Source: Undibacterium_A arcticum
GTDB lineage: Bacteria > Pseudomonadota > Gammaproteobacteria > Burkholderiales > Burkholderiaceae_D
Length of the DNA stretch: 64,000 nucleotides
Reading direction: 5' to 3' (one strand)
Assembly: GCF_042660705.1 (NCBI RefSeq)
Contig: NZ_JBHSUQ010000001.1
Every line of letters starts with the position of its first letter. Within the stretch, counting starts at the first letter, position 1. The notes beneath the pieces are model-generated. The model saw only the letters and a program-made list of their open reading frames with translations, did no database searches and had not been told where the DNA came from. Positions 44,255-54,011 of this stretch are shown here, piece by piece. Both the position numbers and the translations under genes were made by a program.

Positions 44255-47234
44255 ATGTCAAAAGTTTTTGATTTATACCGAAGATGGGCCACTGCTGTCC
44301 CCATGAGCTTGGATCAGCTGTTGTATATGTTTTCGACATATGCGCTGCCAGGCTTCATCGGGTTGGTATCTTTGCTTGCGTTTTTCACTTGGGAAACAAG
44401 TTATCCGGCTAGCGACGCGAAGCAACTTGAATTCCGTGTTATGGCTAGTTCCAGCGCTGCGCTCACTCCGGCGCAAGCCTTGGCCCAGCTAGAAAATCGA
44501 CAAAACGTCCTGCATCACGACACACGTTTATCTGAAGCACCGTTTTGGTTCACTTTCCACGTCCGTCCCGAGACGGCAAACCTACCCTTGATGGTCGAAT
44601 TTCCTTCGCGGCATGCGAATGAAATTACGTGTTGGGATGCAACAAGCTTGCGACCGCTTGGGAGCGGGAGTCGCGTTAGCACTAACGGCGAGATTTCACT
44701 GGCCAAGGCGGGTTATGCGCTAACTCTCCCTACAACCCTGTCGGAGAAGCAAATATTGTGTCGGGCATCGTTCATCGGCCCCGCCCGCATATCTCTGCTG
44801 CAATGGCCGGCGGTGCAGCTACAGAACAGTTCACAGGAGTTCCACCGCAATTCCGGGCTACTCGATGGCGGCTTGATTATCCTGGCGCTATTCGTGCTAA
44901 TCACTGCACTGATCAATCGCAATGCCACCTATGTACTGTTCGCGACATGGCTTTTGGTCAACTTGCGGATGGGCGCCCTGTCGGCGGGCTGGGACACGCA
45001 ATGGCTTGGTCGCGCGGTTCCGCAGGATGTGCTGATGCTGGGCCGGCCCGTGACCATTGCTGCGTACAACATGTTGACCATCACCTGGTTCAGAACGCTG
45101 TTTCGCGACGACCTCGCGAAAGTCGGCTATACCTTCCTGCTGCGTTTCGCGCAGTGGACCTGCGTGCCGCTGCTTCTCATGTCGGTGCTCCTGTCTTACA
45201 AGTCGTTCCTGCCAATCATGTGGGTCGCAACTGCCCTCAACATTGTGGTGCTGGTGTTTTACCTGGGGCGTATCCTGATACAGACACGCTCTCGGGTGGC
45301 ATTGTTGTATAGCGCTTCCATTGGCATTACGCTGCTTGCCAGTTTCTATGAGGTACTTTCAGCCGCAATGGGTTTCAAAGGCCTGATTGGTGCCGTCAAC
45401 AGTGTCACTGCAGCGCTATCGTCGACCTTGCTGGCGGCGCTGGCAATTGCCGAACAAATGCGTCTGGAGCACAACCAGCGACTGGAAGCACAAGCCGAAC
45501 TCGAACACACCTACGAGGCGATGCCCATTGGCCTGTTACCCTTGACTTGCACGGCCGATTCTTGAGCGCCAATCCAGCCTTGCTGACGATGCTGGACCTA
45601 AAAACAATGCCTGACGAGCCCAATGTATGGGGGCAGTATTTCAACGAGGGCGCCTGGACTCAGTTGTCGCACCTGGTGACTACCCAGACTGATGGCGAAC
45701 TGGAACTCAAAGGTCGAGAGACGCCCAAGGGCGATTCCAGGCACTTTATGGTCAAGGCAACGCTGGCGCACGGCAAGATTGAAGGCTTGTTGCAGGATGT
45801 CACCGAGCAATCCAGGGCAACCGAGGATCTGCGCTTCATGGCCAACAACGATCCGCTCACCAAGGTCTTCAATCGCCGTGGCATCGAGAAAGTGCTCGAC
45901 CGCGCCATCCGGCAAATGGCTGAAGGTGAACCGCTCGCGCTGGCCTATCTCGACTTGGACCGTTTCAAGCTAATCAATGATCTGTTTGGCCACACCGCTG
46001 GCGATGAGGTGCTAAAGCAGGTTTGTGAGCGCATCACCAAACTGCTCACAGGCAGCCAGCAAGTTGGTCGCGTCGGCGGCGACGAATTCATCATCGTTCT
46101 GCCCGACACCACAATGCAGCTCGCTGCGTGGATTTGTCGCGGTATCGTCGATAGTATTTGCACCGCGCCTTTTCGCGTGGGCGACAAGGCGTTTCAGGTG
46201 CGCGGCTCGATCGGGTTGATCGAAGTCGGCCCGGACATGCAAATCAAAGACATCGTGTCGACTGCTGACCGTGCCTGTCGTGATGCCAAGAGCGGTCATC
46301 ACGAAGGTCTGGTCGTGTACGAAAAGAACGCGATCGCGTTCAGTGAGCGCGAAGCCGAGCTCAGATTGGTCGAACGCCTTTCGTCCAGCACAGCGACCGA
46401 AGGCCTGTTCCTCGAGATGCAGCCCATCATGTCGCTTACGGCGCCGCATGAATCCCTCAATTTCGAAGTGTTGCTGCGGATGCGCAACTATGACGGTAGC
46501 GTGATGCCCGCCGGGAGCATCATTGCGGCGGCAGAAACAGCGGCCGCATCGGCGTGATCGATCGCTGGGTGCTATCGACGACCTTGGCCTGGATCGACAC
46601 CCACTACGCGCGCCTGACGCGCACGCAATTCGTCTGCATGAATTTGAGCGGTGCGTCGCTCAACGATGAAAGGTTCGTGCAGGATGCGTTCGTTATGCTG
46701 GCGAAAAACATGCACATTGCCGGTCGATTATGTGTCGAGATTACCGAAAGCGTGGCACTGCACGACCTCGAAAATACACGCCGTTTCATCGATAAGGTGC
46801 GCAGCTACGGCGTCAAGGTGGCACTCGACGATTTCGGCGCGGGTTACACCTCGTTCTCGTATCTGAAGGAGCTGCCGGCGGACCTGCTCAAGATTGACGG
46901 CAGCTTCATCGTCAATATGAACGCGCACCCGGCCAATGTTGCCATCGTCGAAGCGATCGTCAACCTGGCCCGGAACCTCGGCATGAAAACCATCGCTGAG
47001 TGGGCTGAAGACAATGCGACCGTGGAGACATTGGCTGAGATTGGTGTCGACTATGTGCAAGGCTATGCCGTGGCGCGGCCGCAGTCACCTGAAAATCTGC
47101 TGATGGCAGCTTCATCAGCGAGTTTCATTCAGGACGAGCAACTCGTGCACTTTGTACACATGCTGGGCAAGTCAGCTAACACGCTGGCGCAAATCGATCT
47201 GCTTGACCAGATAATATTCAAAAAACCGCACTGA
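44255..47234 (+). CDS. Membrane GGDEF-EAL protein with 7TM-type sensor (two frameshifts in this sequence)
   Basis: About 993 residues. The N-terminal region has a first membrane helix, an extracytoplasmic domain (about 45-195) and a run of six or seven hydrophobic segments (200-400) like 7TMR-DISM sensors. A PAS-like stretch, a GGDEF domain (GRVGGDEFIIVLP at about 605) and an EAL domain follow: NFEVLLRMRN, VEITESVALHD, ALDDFGAGYTSFSYL and YVQGYAVARP, all catalytic positions apparently kept. It could both make and break cyclic di-GMP. One T is missing at about 45536 and one A at 46535-46537. The ATG at 44255 has a poor ribosome site; 44303 is an alternative. Confidence 0.87.
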
Positions 47235-47320
47235 GCCTGATGCGGTGGCGCGCCGCGATTGTGGCCGGCTTATCACCAGATGCGCTTGTGGCGCCGGCAC
47301 CTGTTGTGCGGGCATGAGTG

Positions 47321-47588
47321 GATACAGGTAGACCCACCGGCCACGAATCTTGAGATAGGTCTCATCGACCCGCCATGATGAACCTTCTTTACTGGCATAT
47401 CGGTTCCAGCGCTTCTCAAACTCCGGGACCAAGCGCTGTACCCAGCGCAGAATCGTCGTGTGCGCCACATCGAGCCTCGTTCGGCCATCATTTCGACCAG
47501 ATCACGATATTACAGCTTGTAGCGCAAGTACCAGCGCACGCACAAAATGATAATCCCCTGTTCAACGGTTCGCCCTTGAGCAGATCCT
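47321..47588 (-). pseudogene. Fragment of an IS6/IS240-type transposase
   Basis: On the minus strand the N-terminal part of an IS6-family transposase is readable across frames: VEQGIIILCVRWYLRYKL, then a stop in place of Ser, YRDLVEMMAERG, then HTTILRWVQRLVPEFEKRWN and SWRVDETYLKIRGRWVYLY. The DDE catalytic core after the first Asp (DETY) is missing; unrelated sequence follows RWVYLY. It is therefore a truncated, frameshifted relic lying 87 bases beyond the GGDEF-EAL gene. No terminal inverted repeats were found. Confidence 0.85.
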
Positions 47589-47826
47589 CCATGCTATTGA
47601 GCTTTGCCATCACATTCAAAATTTGGCTATTCCAGCGAATGGCGATAATTGCATCAGAATCGTAAATCGTAATGCCCGGTGCATGATGGAACGCACGATA
47701 TGTTGCGGTGAACTCGCGATATTTTTTGCTAGAGTTAGACTAGAAAATTTGATCGTTAAGTATTGCGTTTGATCTGCTTTAGGAGTTCACTCAGGGGAGT
47801 CGGATAAGTTTAAGGAAGCGTTCGCC

Positions 47827-48312
47827 ATGCAACTCATCACCGTGAAAATCGACAAGCCGGAAGCGACCAACTTCATTCTGGGCCAGACGCACTTCATCAA
47901 GTCCGTTGAAGACATCCACGAAGCGTTGGTGGCCACCGTGCCAGGCATAAAGTTTGGACTGGCCTTTTGCGAAGCCTCCGGCAAATGCCTGGTGCGATGG
48001 TCGGGCACCGATCCCGCGTTGATCGACCTTGCCCGGAAGAATGTCATGAGCATCGCTGCCGGCCATTGTTTCATCGTGTTCCTCGGGGACGGCTACTACC
48101 CGCTGAATGTGTTGAACACCGTCAAGATGGTGCCGGAGGTATGCCGCATATTCTGCGCGACGGCCAACCCGACCGAAGTGATTCTCGCCGAGACGGAGCA
48201 GGGCCGAGGAATCCTGGGAGTAGTGGACGGCTTTCCACCTAAAGATATCGAGGCCGAAGACGACATCCAGTGGCGCAAGGCATTGTTGCGGCAGATCGGT
48301 TACAAGCTTTGA
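47827..48312 (+). CDS. Adenosine-specific kinase family protein (DUF355)
   Basis: This encodes 161 residues with a complete frame. The conserved architecture includes QLITVKIDKPEATNFILGQTHFIK, GIKFGLAFCEASGKCLVRWSG, GHCFIVFLGDGYYPLNVLN and CRIFCATANPTEVIL, then GVVDGFPPKDIE. These match the compact adenosine-specific kinase fold (Pfam Adenosine_kin) known in archaea and bacteria; the physiological role is not firmly established. It stands alone. A promoter may lie in the AT-rich 47700-47780 stretch. Confidence 0.85.
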   Translation: MQLITVKIDKPEATNFILGQTHFIKSVEDIHEALVATVPGIKFGLAFCEASGKCLVRWSGTDPALIDLARKNVMSIAAGHCFIVFLGDGYYPLNVLNTVKMVPEVCRIFCATANPTEVILAETEQGRGILGVVDGFPPKDIEAEDDIQWRKALLRQIGYKL

Positions 48313-48402
48313 TTCAAGCGCTGGTGCGACTGATTTGTCAATGAAACACCGCCGAAGAGCTTCTACAGAGCGATGATTCAAGCTCCTGGGAAGGAGCCTT
48401 CG

Positions 48403-48543
48403 ATGCTGGAAACTGGAACTCCCATCTTGAATCTTCGGGACGTACCTCATGGCGGCTTCAAGGTTATCGGAGACGGGTCGCTCAAGCTCTTTACCGTTCA
48501 TGTCGTCGACAAAGACAAGCCTTTATACGACTATGTGAAATAG
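48403..48543 (+). CDS. Possible small protein of 46 residues
   Basis: An ATG at 48403 is preceded by AAGGAG at 48391-48396, an ideal ribosome site, and the frame reads MLETGTPILNLRDVPHGGF, then VIGDGSLKLFTVHVVDKDKP and ends YDYVK. Amino acid usage looks protein-like. I do not recognise the family; it could also be the end of a decayed larger gene. It is the only candidate in the 370 bases after the adenosine-kinase gene. Confidence 0.4.
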   Translation: MLETGTPILNLRDVPHGGFKVIGDGSLKLFTVHVVDKDKPLYDYVK

Positions 48544-48683
48544 GACGGGCGTTCGATGTCCGGTACTCTGAGAGCGCCTTACACCACTCCAGCACCTGAG
48601 TGCGACTCAGTGCTGGACGGCGTCCTTGTGACTGTTGGTGCGCAGAATTTGACGCACTGATGGTTGTTATCAAGGGCGTTGTT

Positions 48684-48838
48684 GTGACTTCCCCATTGGG
48701 CGCTTTGGCGGCTCGACGACAACGGCAACCGCACTGTTATCTGGTATTTCCCCCGAATTTGGCTCGGCAGAGGCAACTGCGCAGCGCTATATGGAGCGTG
48801 GCCATAAGCAGCTCTACTATGTGCAAGAAACGCTCTAA
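48684..48838 (+). CDS. Possible small WxLDDNGN...GHKQ protein (two frameshifts in this sequence)
   Basis: Joining three frames gives about 50 residues: VTSHWALWRLDDNGNRT, then VIWYFPEFGSAEATAQ and RYMERGHKQLYYVQETL. This order (W-RLDDNGN at the start, GHKQ-Y near the end) matches a family of short uncharacterised betaproteobacterial proteins I recall. Each shift is an extra C in a C-run, at 48691-48694 and 48750-48754. The start codon would be GTG. The call depends on both runs being miscounted; otherwise the region is non-coding. Confidence 0.4.
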
Positions 48839-49037
48839 CCACCCGCTCCACGCAAACGCCCGGCCGGCGGCGCCGCATTTTTTCAAGTGTCGTTACATTG
48901 CCTAGTTGAGCATCTGCTTTGACGGAGATCGATCTTCCGCTCAGGGGCGAGTTCTGACACTGCCTGTCGGATTTGTCTGCGCCACGACACTTCAGACAAG
49001 TATCCTGCCACAAGACGCAGCGTTTAGGATTCATCCC

Positions 49038-50255
49038 GTGACACACGATGCAACAACAGGCGTTCCCACCGTTCTGTTTGGCGCTTTCGATCGCCACAAC
49101 TTCGGTGACCTCTTGTTCCCACACATCGTCACAGGCATGCTGGCACGTAAAGAATTGCTATTCGCCGGCCTGGCAGAGCGTGATTTGCGATCTCATGGCG
49201 GGCATCAGGTCAGCCCGCTAGCGCAACTTGCCGCACACTGGGGCGAACGCCCTGCAAACATCATCCACGTGGGCGGTGAACTCCTTACCTGCGACGCCTG
49301 GGAGGCAGCGGTGATGTTGTTGCCGCCGGATCAGGCGCAAGAAACCGTTGCACGGCTCGATGGCCGGACACAAGAAAGGCTGGCATGGGCGCGTAGTAAG
49401 CTGGGAGGCGCCGCGCTGGCGCCCTATACCCTGCCACGAGAGTTGTTTCCCCATGCGGCCCACGTGTTCTACAACGCTGTCGGCGGCGTGGACCTCAACG
49501 AATGTGAACCGGCGATGCGCGCCGAAGTATTGGCGAAGCTCAAGGCAGCGGATGATGTCAGTGTGCGAGACAAGCAAACAAAGGCGCTATTGGACGCATC
49601 AGGTGTCACGACCCGGCTCATCCCCGATCCTGCCGTGATGGTGGCGGACATGTTCGGCACGAAGATCCGCCAGCGCGCAAGGCAAAGCGAGATCGCGCAG
49701 ATTCTTGGGGCGTTCCCTCAAGGGTATATTGCCGTGCAGTTCAGTGCCGACTTTGGCGATGATGAAACACTGACGCAAATCGCTGCCCAGCTTGATCAGA
49801 TTGCGATCTCAAGCGGCTTTGGTGTGGCATTTTTCCGCGCTGGTGCAGCGCCGTGGCACGACGATCTGTTGTGCTACCAGCGCGCCGCAGCACGCATGCA
49901 CGCTCCATCGGTGAAGATATTCAGATCCCTGAACCTCTGGGACATTTGCGCCCTGATCGCCTACAGTCGCGTCTATTTCGGAAGCAGCCTCCATGGCAGG
50001 ATCGTTGCCATGGCATTCGCCCTGCCGCGCATTAATCTCCACCATCCAGCGCAGGCAACGCGGCCCACCAAGCAGGCTGCTTTCGCCGCCACCTGGGAAG
50101 AGGCAGGCACGCCCGCGACAGTTGAAGTATACGAAATCGCTCACGGAATTCGGCATGCCTTGGCCATAGACAGAGCACAACTCCAGCACACGGCCAGAGA
50201 GCTAGTCACCCGTTACCGCCAAGGATTCATTCCGATCTGCTCTAGGCTGGGCTGA
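49038..50255 (+). CDS. Polysaccharide pyruvyl transferase family protein
   Basis: This encodes about 405 residues from a GTG at 49038 with AGGA 8 bases upstream; the open frame extends to 48906 without a good start. The family elements are VLFGAFDRHNFGDLLFPHI at the N-terminus, VSVRDKQTKALLDASGV and LIPDPAVMV in the middle, and VYFGSSLHGRIVAMAFALPRI towards the end. Members move pyruvate from PEP onto sugars of exopolysaccharides or cell-wall glycans. No other polysaccharide genes are close, so the acceptor is unknown. Confidence 0.82.
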   Translation: MTHDATTGVPTVLFGAFDRHNFGDLLFPHIVTGMLARKELLFAGLAERDLRSHGGHQVSPLAQLAAHWGERPANIIHVGGELLTCDAWEAAVMLLPPDQAQETVARLDGRTQERLAWARSKLGGAALAPYTLPRELFPHAAHVFYNAVGGVDLNECEPAMRAEVLAKLKAADDVSVRDKQTKALLDASGVTTRLIPDPAVMVADMFGTKIRQRARQSEIAQILGAFPQGYIAVQFSADFGDDETLTQIAAQLDQIAISSGFGVAFFRAGAAPWHDDLLCYQRAAARMHAPSVKIFRSLNLWDICALIAYSRVYFGSSLHGRIVAMAFALPRINLHHPAQATRPTKQAAFAATWEEAGTPATVEVYEIAHGIRHALAIDRAQLQHTARELVTRYRQGFIPICSRLG

Positions 50256-50489
50256 AATTTCGTGCAATTCACGAATGACCAGCATCGGCCAAGAGCTGCC
50301 AATGCTGTATCTCTTGATATTTAATAAATTTTTGCCAATGTTTCCACTATAGGATTTAGCGATTTGATGGTTGACCGGCAGCATCCGGCCAGAGGCAGAC
50401 ATCGGCTGGTGTCTGCCCGCTGCAAATTTTTGTGAGAGAACGCCATTACCTATCTGAACAACCGCCGTTTCTTGTGGAGACCTGTGATC

Positions 50490-51692
50490 ATGAAAACATC
50501 CTTCTTTTCCAATCTGATGACGTGCTGGCTATCGAGACGAATTTTGGTGAGTGGGGGGGTGGGGTTGGTGTTTACGGCCGCGCTTGGCATCGCTAGCGCG
50601 GGAGGCAAGCCCTATAGCTATTTCGTCACGGGCAACGCGCAGGCACAGATAGCGACACCGACACCCCCGTCTACTTCGTCGATCGTGCTGATGGGCGGTG
50701 GTCCTGATGTTGACGAGGCGTTTCGCTGGATGATCACCAGAGCTGGCATCAAATCAGGAACTGGAGGGCGTTTCGTCGTGATCCGCGCCACGGGCACCGA
50801 TGCCTACGATCCTTACATCTATTACAGCGATGCGGCTCTAACGACGTCAGCGACCATCGCGGATCAATGGGTCGGCGGTGCATCCCTCGGGCTGACTTCG
50901 GTTGAAACTCTCGTGATTCCCAGCGTCATAGCCGCGAACGATGCATTTGTCAATTCTGTGGTGAGCAAGGCCCATGCCGTGTTTATTGCGGGCGGCGATC
51001 AGAGCGACTACATCAACTATTGGAAGGGAACGAGGCTGGATCAGACCCTTCAGGCTCTGATGAGAAACAACGTGCCGATTGGCGGTACCAGTGCAGGGCT
51101 GGCCGTCCTGGGGCAGTTCGACTATGCCGCACTCAAAGGAACTGTCACCTCAACTCAGGCCTTGTCCAACCCCTACAACAAATACATGACGCTGGATCCA
51201 AGTCCGTTGAGCCTGACGGGAGGTTTTTTAGCTCCGCCATCCTTGGCGAACACGGTTCTCGACGCCCACCTTGACAGCCGGGATCGAATGGGGCGACTGA
51301 TTGCGTTTGTTGCACGGCTGGTTGCTCCCAACTCAAGTTTCGGTTGTCCAGGAGGGATACTCGCGTCAGGAACAAGCAGTTCTGCCACCGCGCGCGGTAT
51401 CGGCGTGGATGTTGAGACTGCCTTGCTGGTGCAAGGGAACGAGGGCACCAACGCCGCCTTCACTGCGCGAAGAGTGACGAATCCGTCCACAACGACGCAG
51501 AGCGCCGTCTATTTCGTCCGGCCGTTAAATCCGCCAACCGTGTGTGCGTCAGGGAAACCGTTGACCATGATGAATGTAGAGATCAAGAAACTTGCGGACT
51601 CCGATACCGTTTTCAACCTGTCCGACTGGACTGGGTTGACGGGGTACTACGTCGATGCATACTCTGGCGAGTTAACGTCGTCTCCGTATTGA
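50490..51692 (+). CDS. Exported cyanophycinase-like peptidase (S51 family)
   Basis: This encodes 400 residues from the ATG at 50490. A hydrophobic N-terminus (ILVSGGVGLVFTAALGIASA) suggests export. The S51-type nucleophile elbow is IGGTSAGLAVLG, preceded by SIVLMGGGPDVDEAF and AVFIAGGDQSDYINYW. C-terminal VEIKKLADSDTVFNLSDWTG is also typical. Cyanophycinases cut the arginyl-aspartate polymer cyanophycin to dipeptides; exported forms would degrade external polymer. No cyanophycin synthetase is in the window. The frame is intact. Confidence 0.85.
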   Translation: MKTSFFSNLMTCWLSRRILVSGGVGLVFTAALGIASAGGKPYSYFVTGNAQAQIATPTPPSTSSIVLMGGGPDVDEAFRWMITRAGIKSGTGGRFVVIRATGTDAYDPYIYYSDAALTTSATIADQWVGGASLGLTSVETLVIPSVIAANDAFVNSVVSKAHAVFIAGGDQSDYINYWKGTRLDQTLQALMRNNVPIGGTSAGLAVLGQFDYAALKGTVTSTQALSNPYNKYMTLDPSPLSLTGGFLAPPSLANTVLDAHLDSRDRMGRLIAFVARLVAPNSSFGCPGGILASGTSSSATARGIGVDVETALLVQGNEGTNAAFTARRVTNPSTTTQSAVYFVRPLNPPTVCASGKPLTMMNVEIKKLADSDTVFNLSDWTGLTGYYVDAYSGELTSSPY

Positions 51693-51788
51693 GATTTGAC
51701 GCTCGATTTATTGAGTTGCTGGGGGACTTGGACCTATTTCCGCCATGAGCAAGGACAGCTCACATCATCGTGTCCTATTGCCTTATGT

Positions 51789-51911
51789 TCACAGCCACAG
51801 ATCCCCATAACCCCAGATAAGCGATCCCGCTAATGCACAAATAAGCGACAGGATTCCAATTACTCCAAAAGCACGCGAGAAATCCCACGGCGTTTCTTTG
51901 CACCTATCCAC
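51789..51911 (-). CDS. Possible 40-residue membrane protein
   Basis: The minus-strand frame from a GTG at 51911 encodes a short polar head (VDRCKETPWDFSRAF) and one convincing membrane segment (GVIGILSLICALAGSLIW), ending GYGDLWL. It lies 34 bases beyond the PLP-enzyme gene on the same strand. The ribosome site is weak. No family recognised; it may be chance, but the hydrophobic segment is uninterrupted. The rest of the 51693-51944 interval holds nothing else. Confidence 0.35.
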   Translation of the reverse strand: MDRCKETPWDFSRAFGVIGILSLICALAGSLIWGYGDLWL

Positions 51912-51944
51912 TCAATCGGACCTGGCACATTCTGAAATGCGCAA

Positions 51945-53040
51945 TTACGCAGGTCTTCTACTAATGGTTAGCGGCCATTGGCGGGCGGACGGGTCCGATG
52001 CAATAGCGCCGATTTCCGCCGCCTGTGCATCGATCTCGAATCCGTTGGCGCTCAACCAGTCTCGGTTGTAATAGCTGTGCAGATAGCGATCGCCCCGTCG
52101 CACAGGATGGCGACGATGGAGCCGGCCTCGTCGCGCGTGCGCATCTCCGCTGCGAGGCTCAATACCGCGCAGAAAATCGTGCCGGTGGAGCCGCCGCATT
52201 TGCGCCCTAGCGCCTGTTCCAGGTACTGCAGCGCGGCCAGCGAATAGCCGTCCGGCACTTTGACCATCGCATCGACCACATCGCGCACGAACGAAGATTC
52301 TACCCGCGGCCGGCCGATGCCTTCGATGCGTGATCCTTGGCTGGCGGTCAATGTACTGTCACCGTTCAGGTAGTAATCGAAAAATACCGAGTAATCCGGG
52401 TCGGCTACGCAGATTTGCGTGTCATAGCGCTGGTAGCGCACGTAGCGACCCAGGGTCGCCGAGGTGCCGCCGGTGCCGGCGCCGCAAACGATCCAGCTCG
52501 GGATCGGGTGCGGCTCGTCGCGCATTTGCATAAACATCGATTCGGCGATGTTGTTGTTGCCGCGCCAGTCGGTCGCGCGCTCGGCGTAAGTGAACTGATC
52601 CATGAAATGGCCACCGGTCTCGCGCGCCAGCCGGTGCGATTCATCTGCGACCTGGCTGGCTTCGTCGATCAAATGGCAGCGCCCGCCGTAAAATTCGATG
52701 CAGGCGATTTTTCCGGCGAGGTCGAACGCGGCATGACCGCAATGAATGGCAAATTCAGCAAGCGCGCGAAATAGGCCTCGGACACCGCAGTCGAGCCGCT
52801 GGAGGCCTCGATAATCGTGCTGCCACGCTGAATCCAACCATTGCACAGCGCATACAAAAACAGCGAACGTGCGAGCCGGTGCTTGAGGCTGCCGGTCGGA
52901 TGGCTGGATTCATCCTTGATATATAGCTGGATGTCCGGAAATGCTGGCAGTTGCAATGGAAATAAATGCGTATCTGCCGAGCGGTTGAAATCGGCTTCGA
53001 TAATGCGAACGGCCTGTTTGACCCAAGTGCGAGAATTCAT
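51945..53040 (-). CDS. Cysteine-synthase-family PLP enzyme (two frameshifts in this sequence)
   Basis: About 365 residues of the CysK/CBS fold II PLP family. The PLP lysine lies in KDESSHPTGSLKHRLA, the phosphate-side loop in EASSGSTAVSEAYFA, the glycine loop in VCGAGTGGTSATLGR, and the late GSTGTIFCAVL motif is present. The frame breaks at 52708-52712 (one A of the coding strand missing, SPEKSPA should be SPEKIACIEFYGG) and at 52093-52096 (one G missing, LCDGAIAI should be LCDGGDRYLHSYY). It may act on O-acetylserine, cysteine or a related substrate. Confidence 0.85.
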
Positions 53041-53239
53041 CAGATTTCTGCCCGGAAAAAAGAAACCTTATTTTCGCGCATTTAGCGATTCCAGTCCTGC
53101 ACGGACACATGATTTGGCATGAACTTGAGTAATTGCCAATAGCGCGGCGGCCATCTTGCGCCGACTACGGGCAGCTCGGCGAATTGCACAAATTGTCGCC
53201 GCTTTGTGTAGGTTTGACATTGACCTGGGCGGCATCGCC

Positions 53240-53501
53240 CATCGCGCGGCGGATGTCGCCTTCGCTGTTCTGGCTGGAGGAAACGGAGCCGTTGGCCAGC
53301 ACGATCCCGGCGCGGCCTGTCGGTTTGAGGTGGTGCAGCATGTGTTGCAGCCAGGCGTAATTGGCATTGCCTTGCAGCGGTGTGCCTTACCCCCAGCGCG
53401 GGTCGCGATCCAGGCTGCCGTGCCACCAGTCGGAGAGATTGAAGGCAGGATTGGCGAGTGCAAGATCGGAGCGTAGGTCGGGGCTGGTTGCGCACGAAGG
53501 T
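53240..53501 (-). pseudogene. Internal fragment of an hsdM gene
   Basis: The minus strand encodes an internal piece of a type I methyltransferase: TFVRN, then after a shift DLRSDLALANPAFNLSDWW, HGSLDRDPRWG, a stop, GNANYAWLQHMLHHLKP and SSSQNSEGDIRRAM. It aligns almost residue for residue with 258-345 of the complete HsdM at 54999, including the catalytic NPPF region (here NPAF). A 2-base loss and an in-frame stop make it non-functional. It has neither end of the gene and lies in opposite orientation 1.5 kb from the intact copy, so it is a transposed or duplicated fragment. Confidence 0.85.
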
Positions 53502-54007
53502 GGCTGCAACCGAGTGATCCAGTTCTGCCATCCTTTCAGACCACGGCCACGACCCAGACGACCATCGGAGAAGACAAGCCTACAGCTACACCATCCGCGA
53601 CGCAGACCGTGCAGGCGACTTTGGCTGCGACCACAGCTACGCTTCGGGACGGCAGCCAACGAGCGACTGGCGGTTCAAGAAGATGACGAAAGGCCATGCT
53701 GCTGACCACGGCCACGACGACGACACCGAGTGCATCACCGGCACTGAGCGATAGGTGGACTTGAATAGGGCATCAAAACAGGCATGGATAATTGGTTTGC
53801 AAATTTTACGAATCGCATATACCCGCACTGATACCCGCAATATTTCTTAGTCTTTTTATCGTATTCGAGCCAACGATGCTTTAGCCGTGATCAGTGCCGT
53901 GTCCGGCCTACGCCCGCCGAGCGACTATTGTCGCGGTTGGTGATCGTCGCTACGTCGCCGCTGATTGACTATCCGTCGCTACGTCGCCGCTGATTGACTA
54001 TCCGTCG
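53502..54007. other. Gene-free interval beside the defence island
   Basis: No recognisable gene is present. A 70-residue plus-strand frame around 53537-53755 is rich in His and Asp (DHGHDPDDH near the start, DHGHDDDTE near the end). It lacks a start codon with a ribosome site and is not a family I know. The right end carries a 29-bp tandem repeat. Confidence 0.4.
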
Positions 54008-54011
54008 CTAC
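53946..54011. repeat. 29-bp tandem repeat (2.3 copies)
   Basis: Two identical 29-base units beginning GTCGCTACGTCGCCGCTGAT occupy 53946-53974 and 53975-54003, followed by the first 8 bases of a third. The partial third copy covers the stop codon of the neighbouring minus-strand gene, so the array appears to have grown from that gene's 3-prime end. There are no spacers, so it is not a CRISPR array. Confidence 0.95.

Noticed and set aside
53946..54011. Possible CRISPR array
   Set aside because: The 29-bp units are directly adjacent with no spacers and only about two copies; no cas genes are nearby.
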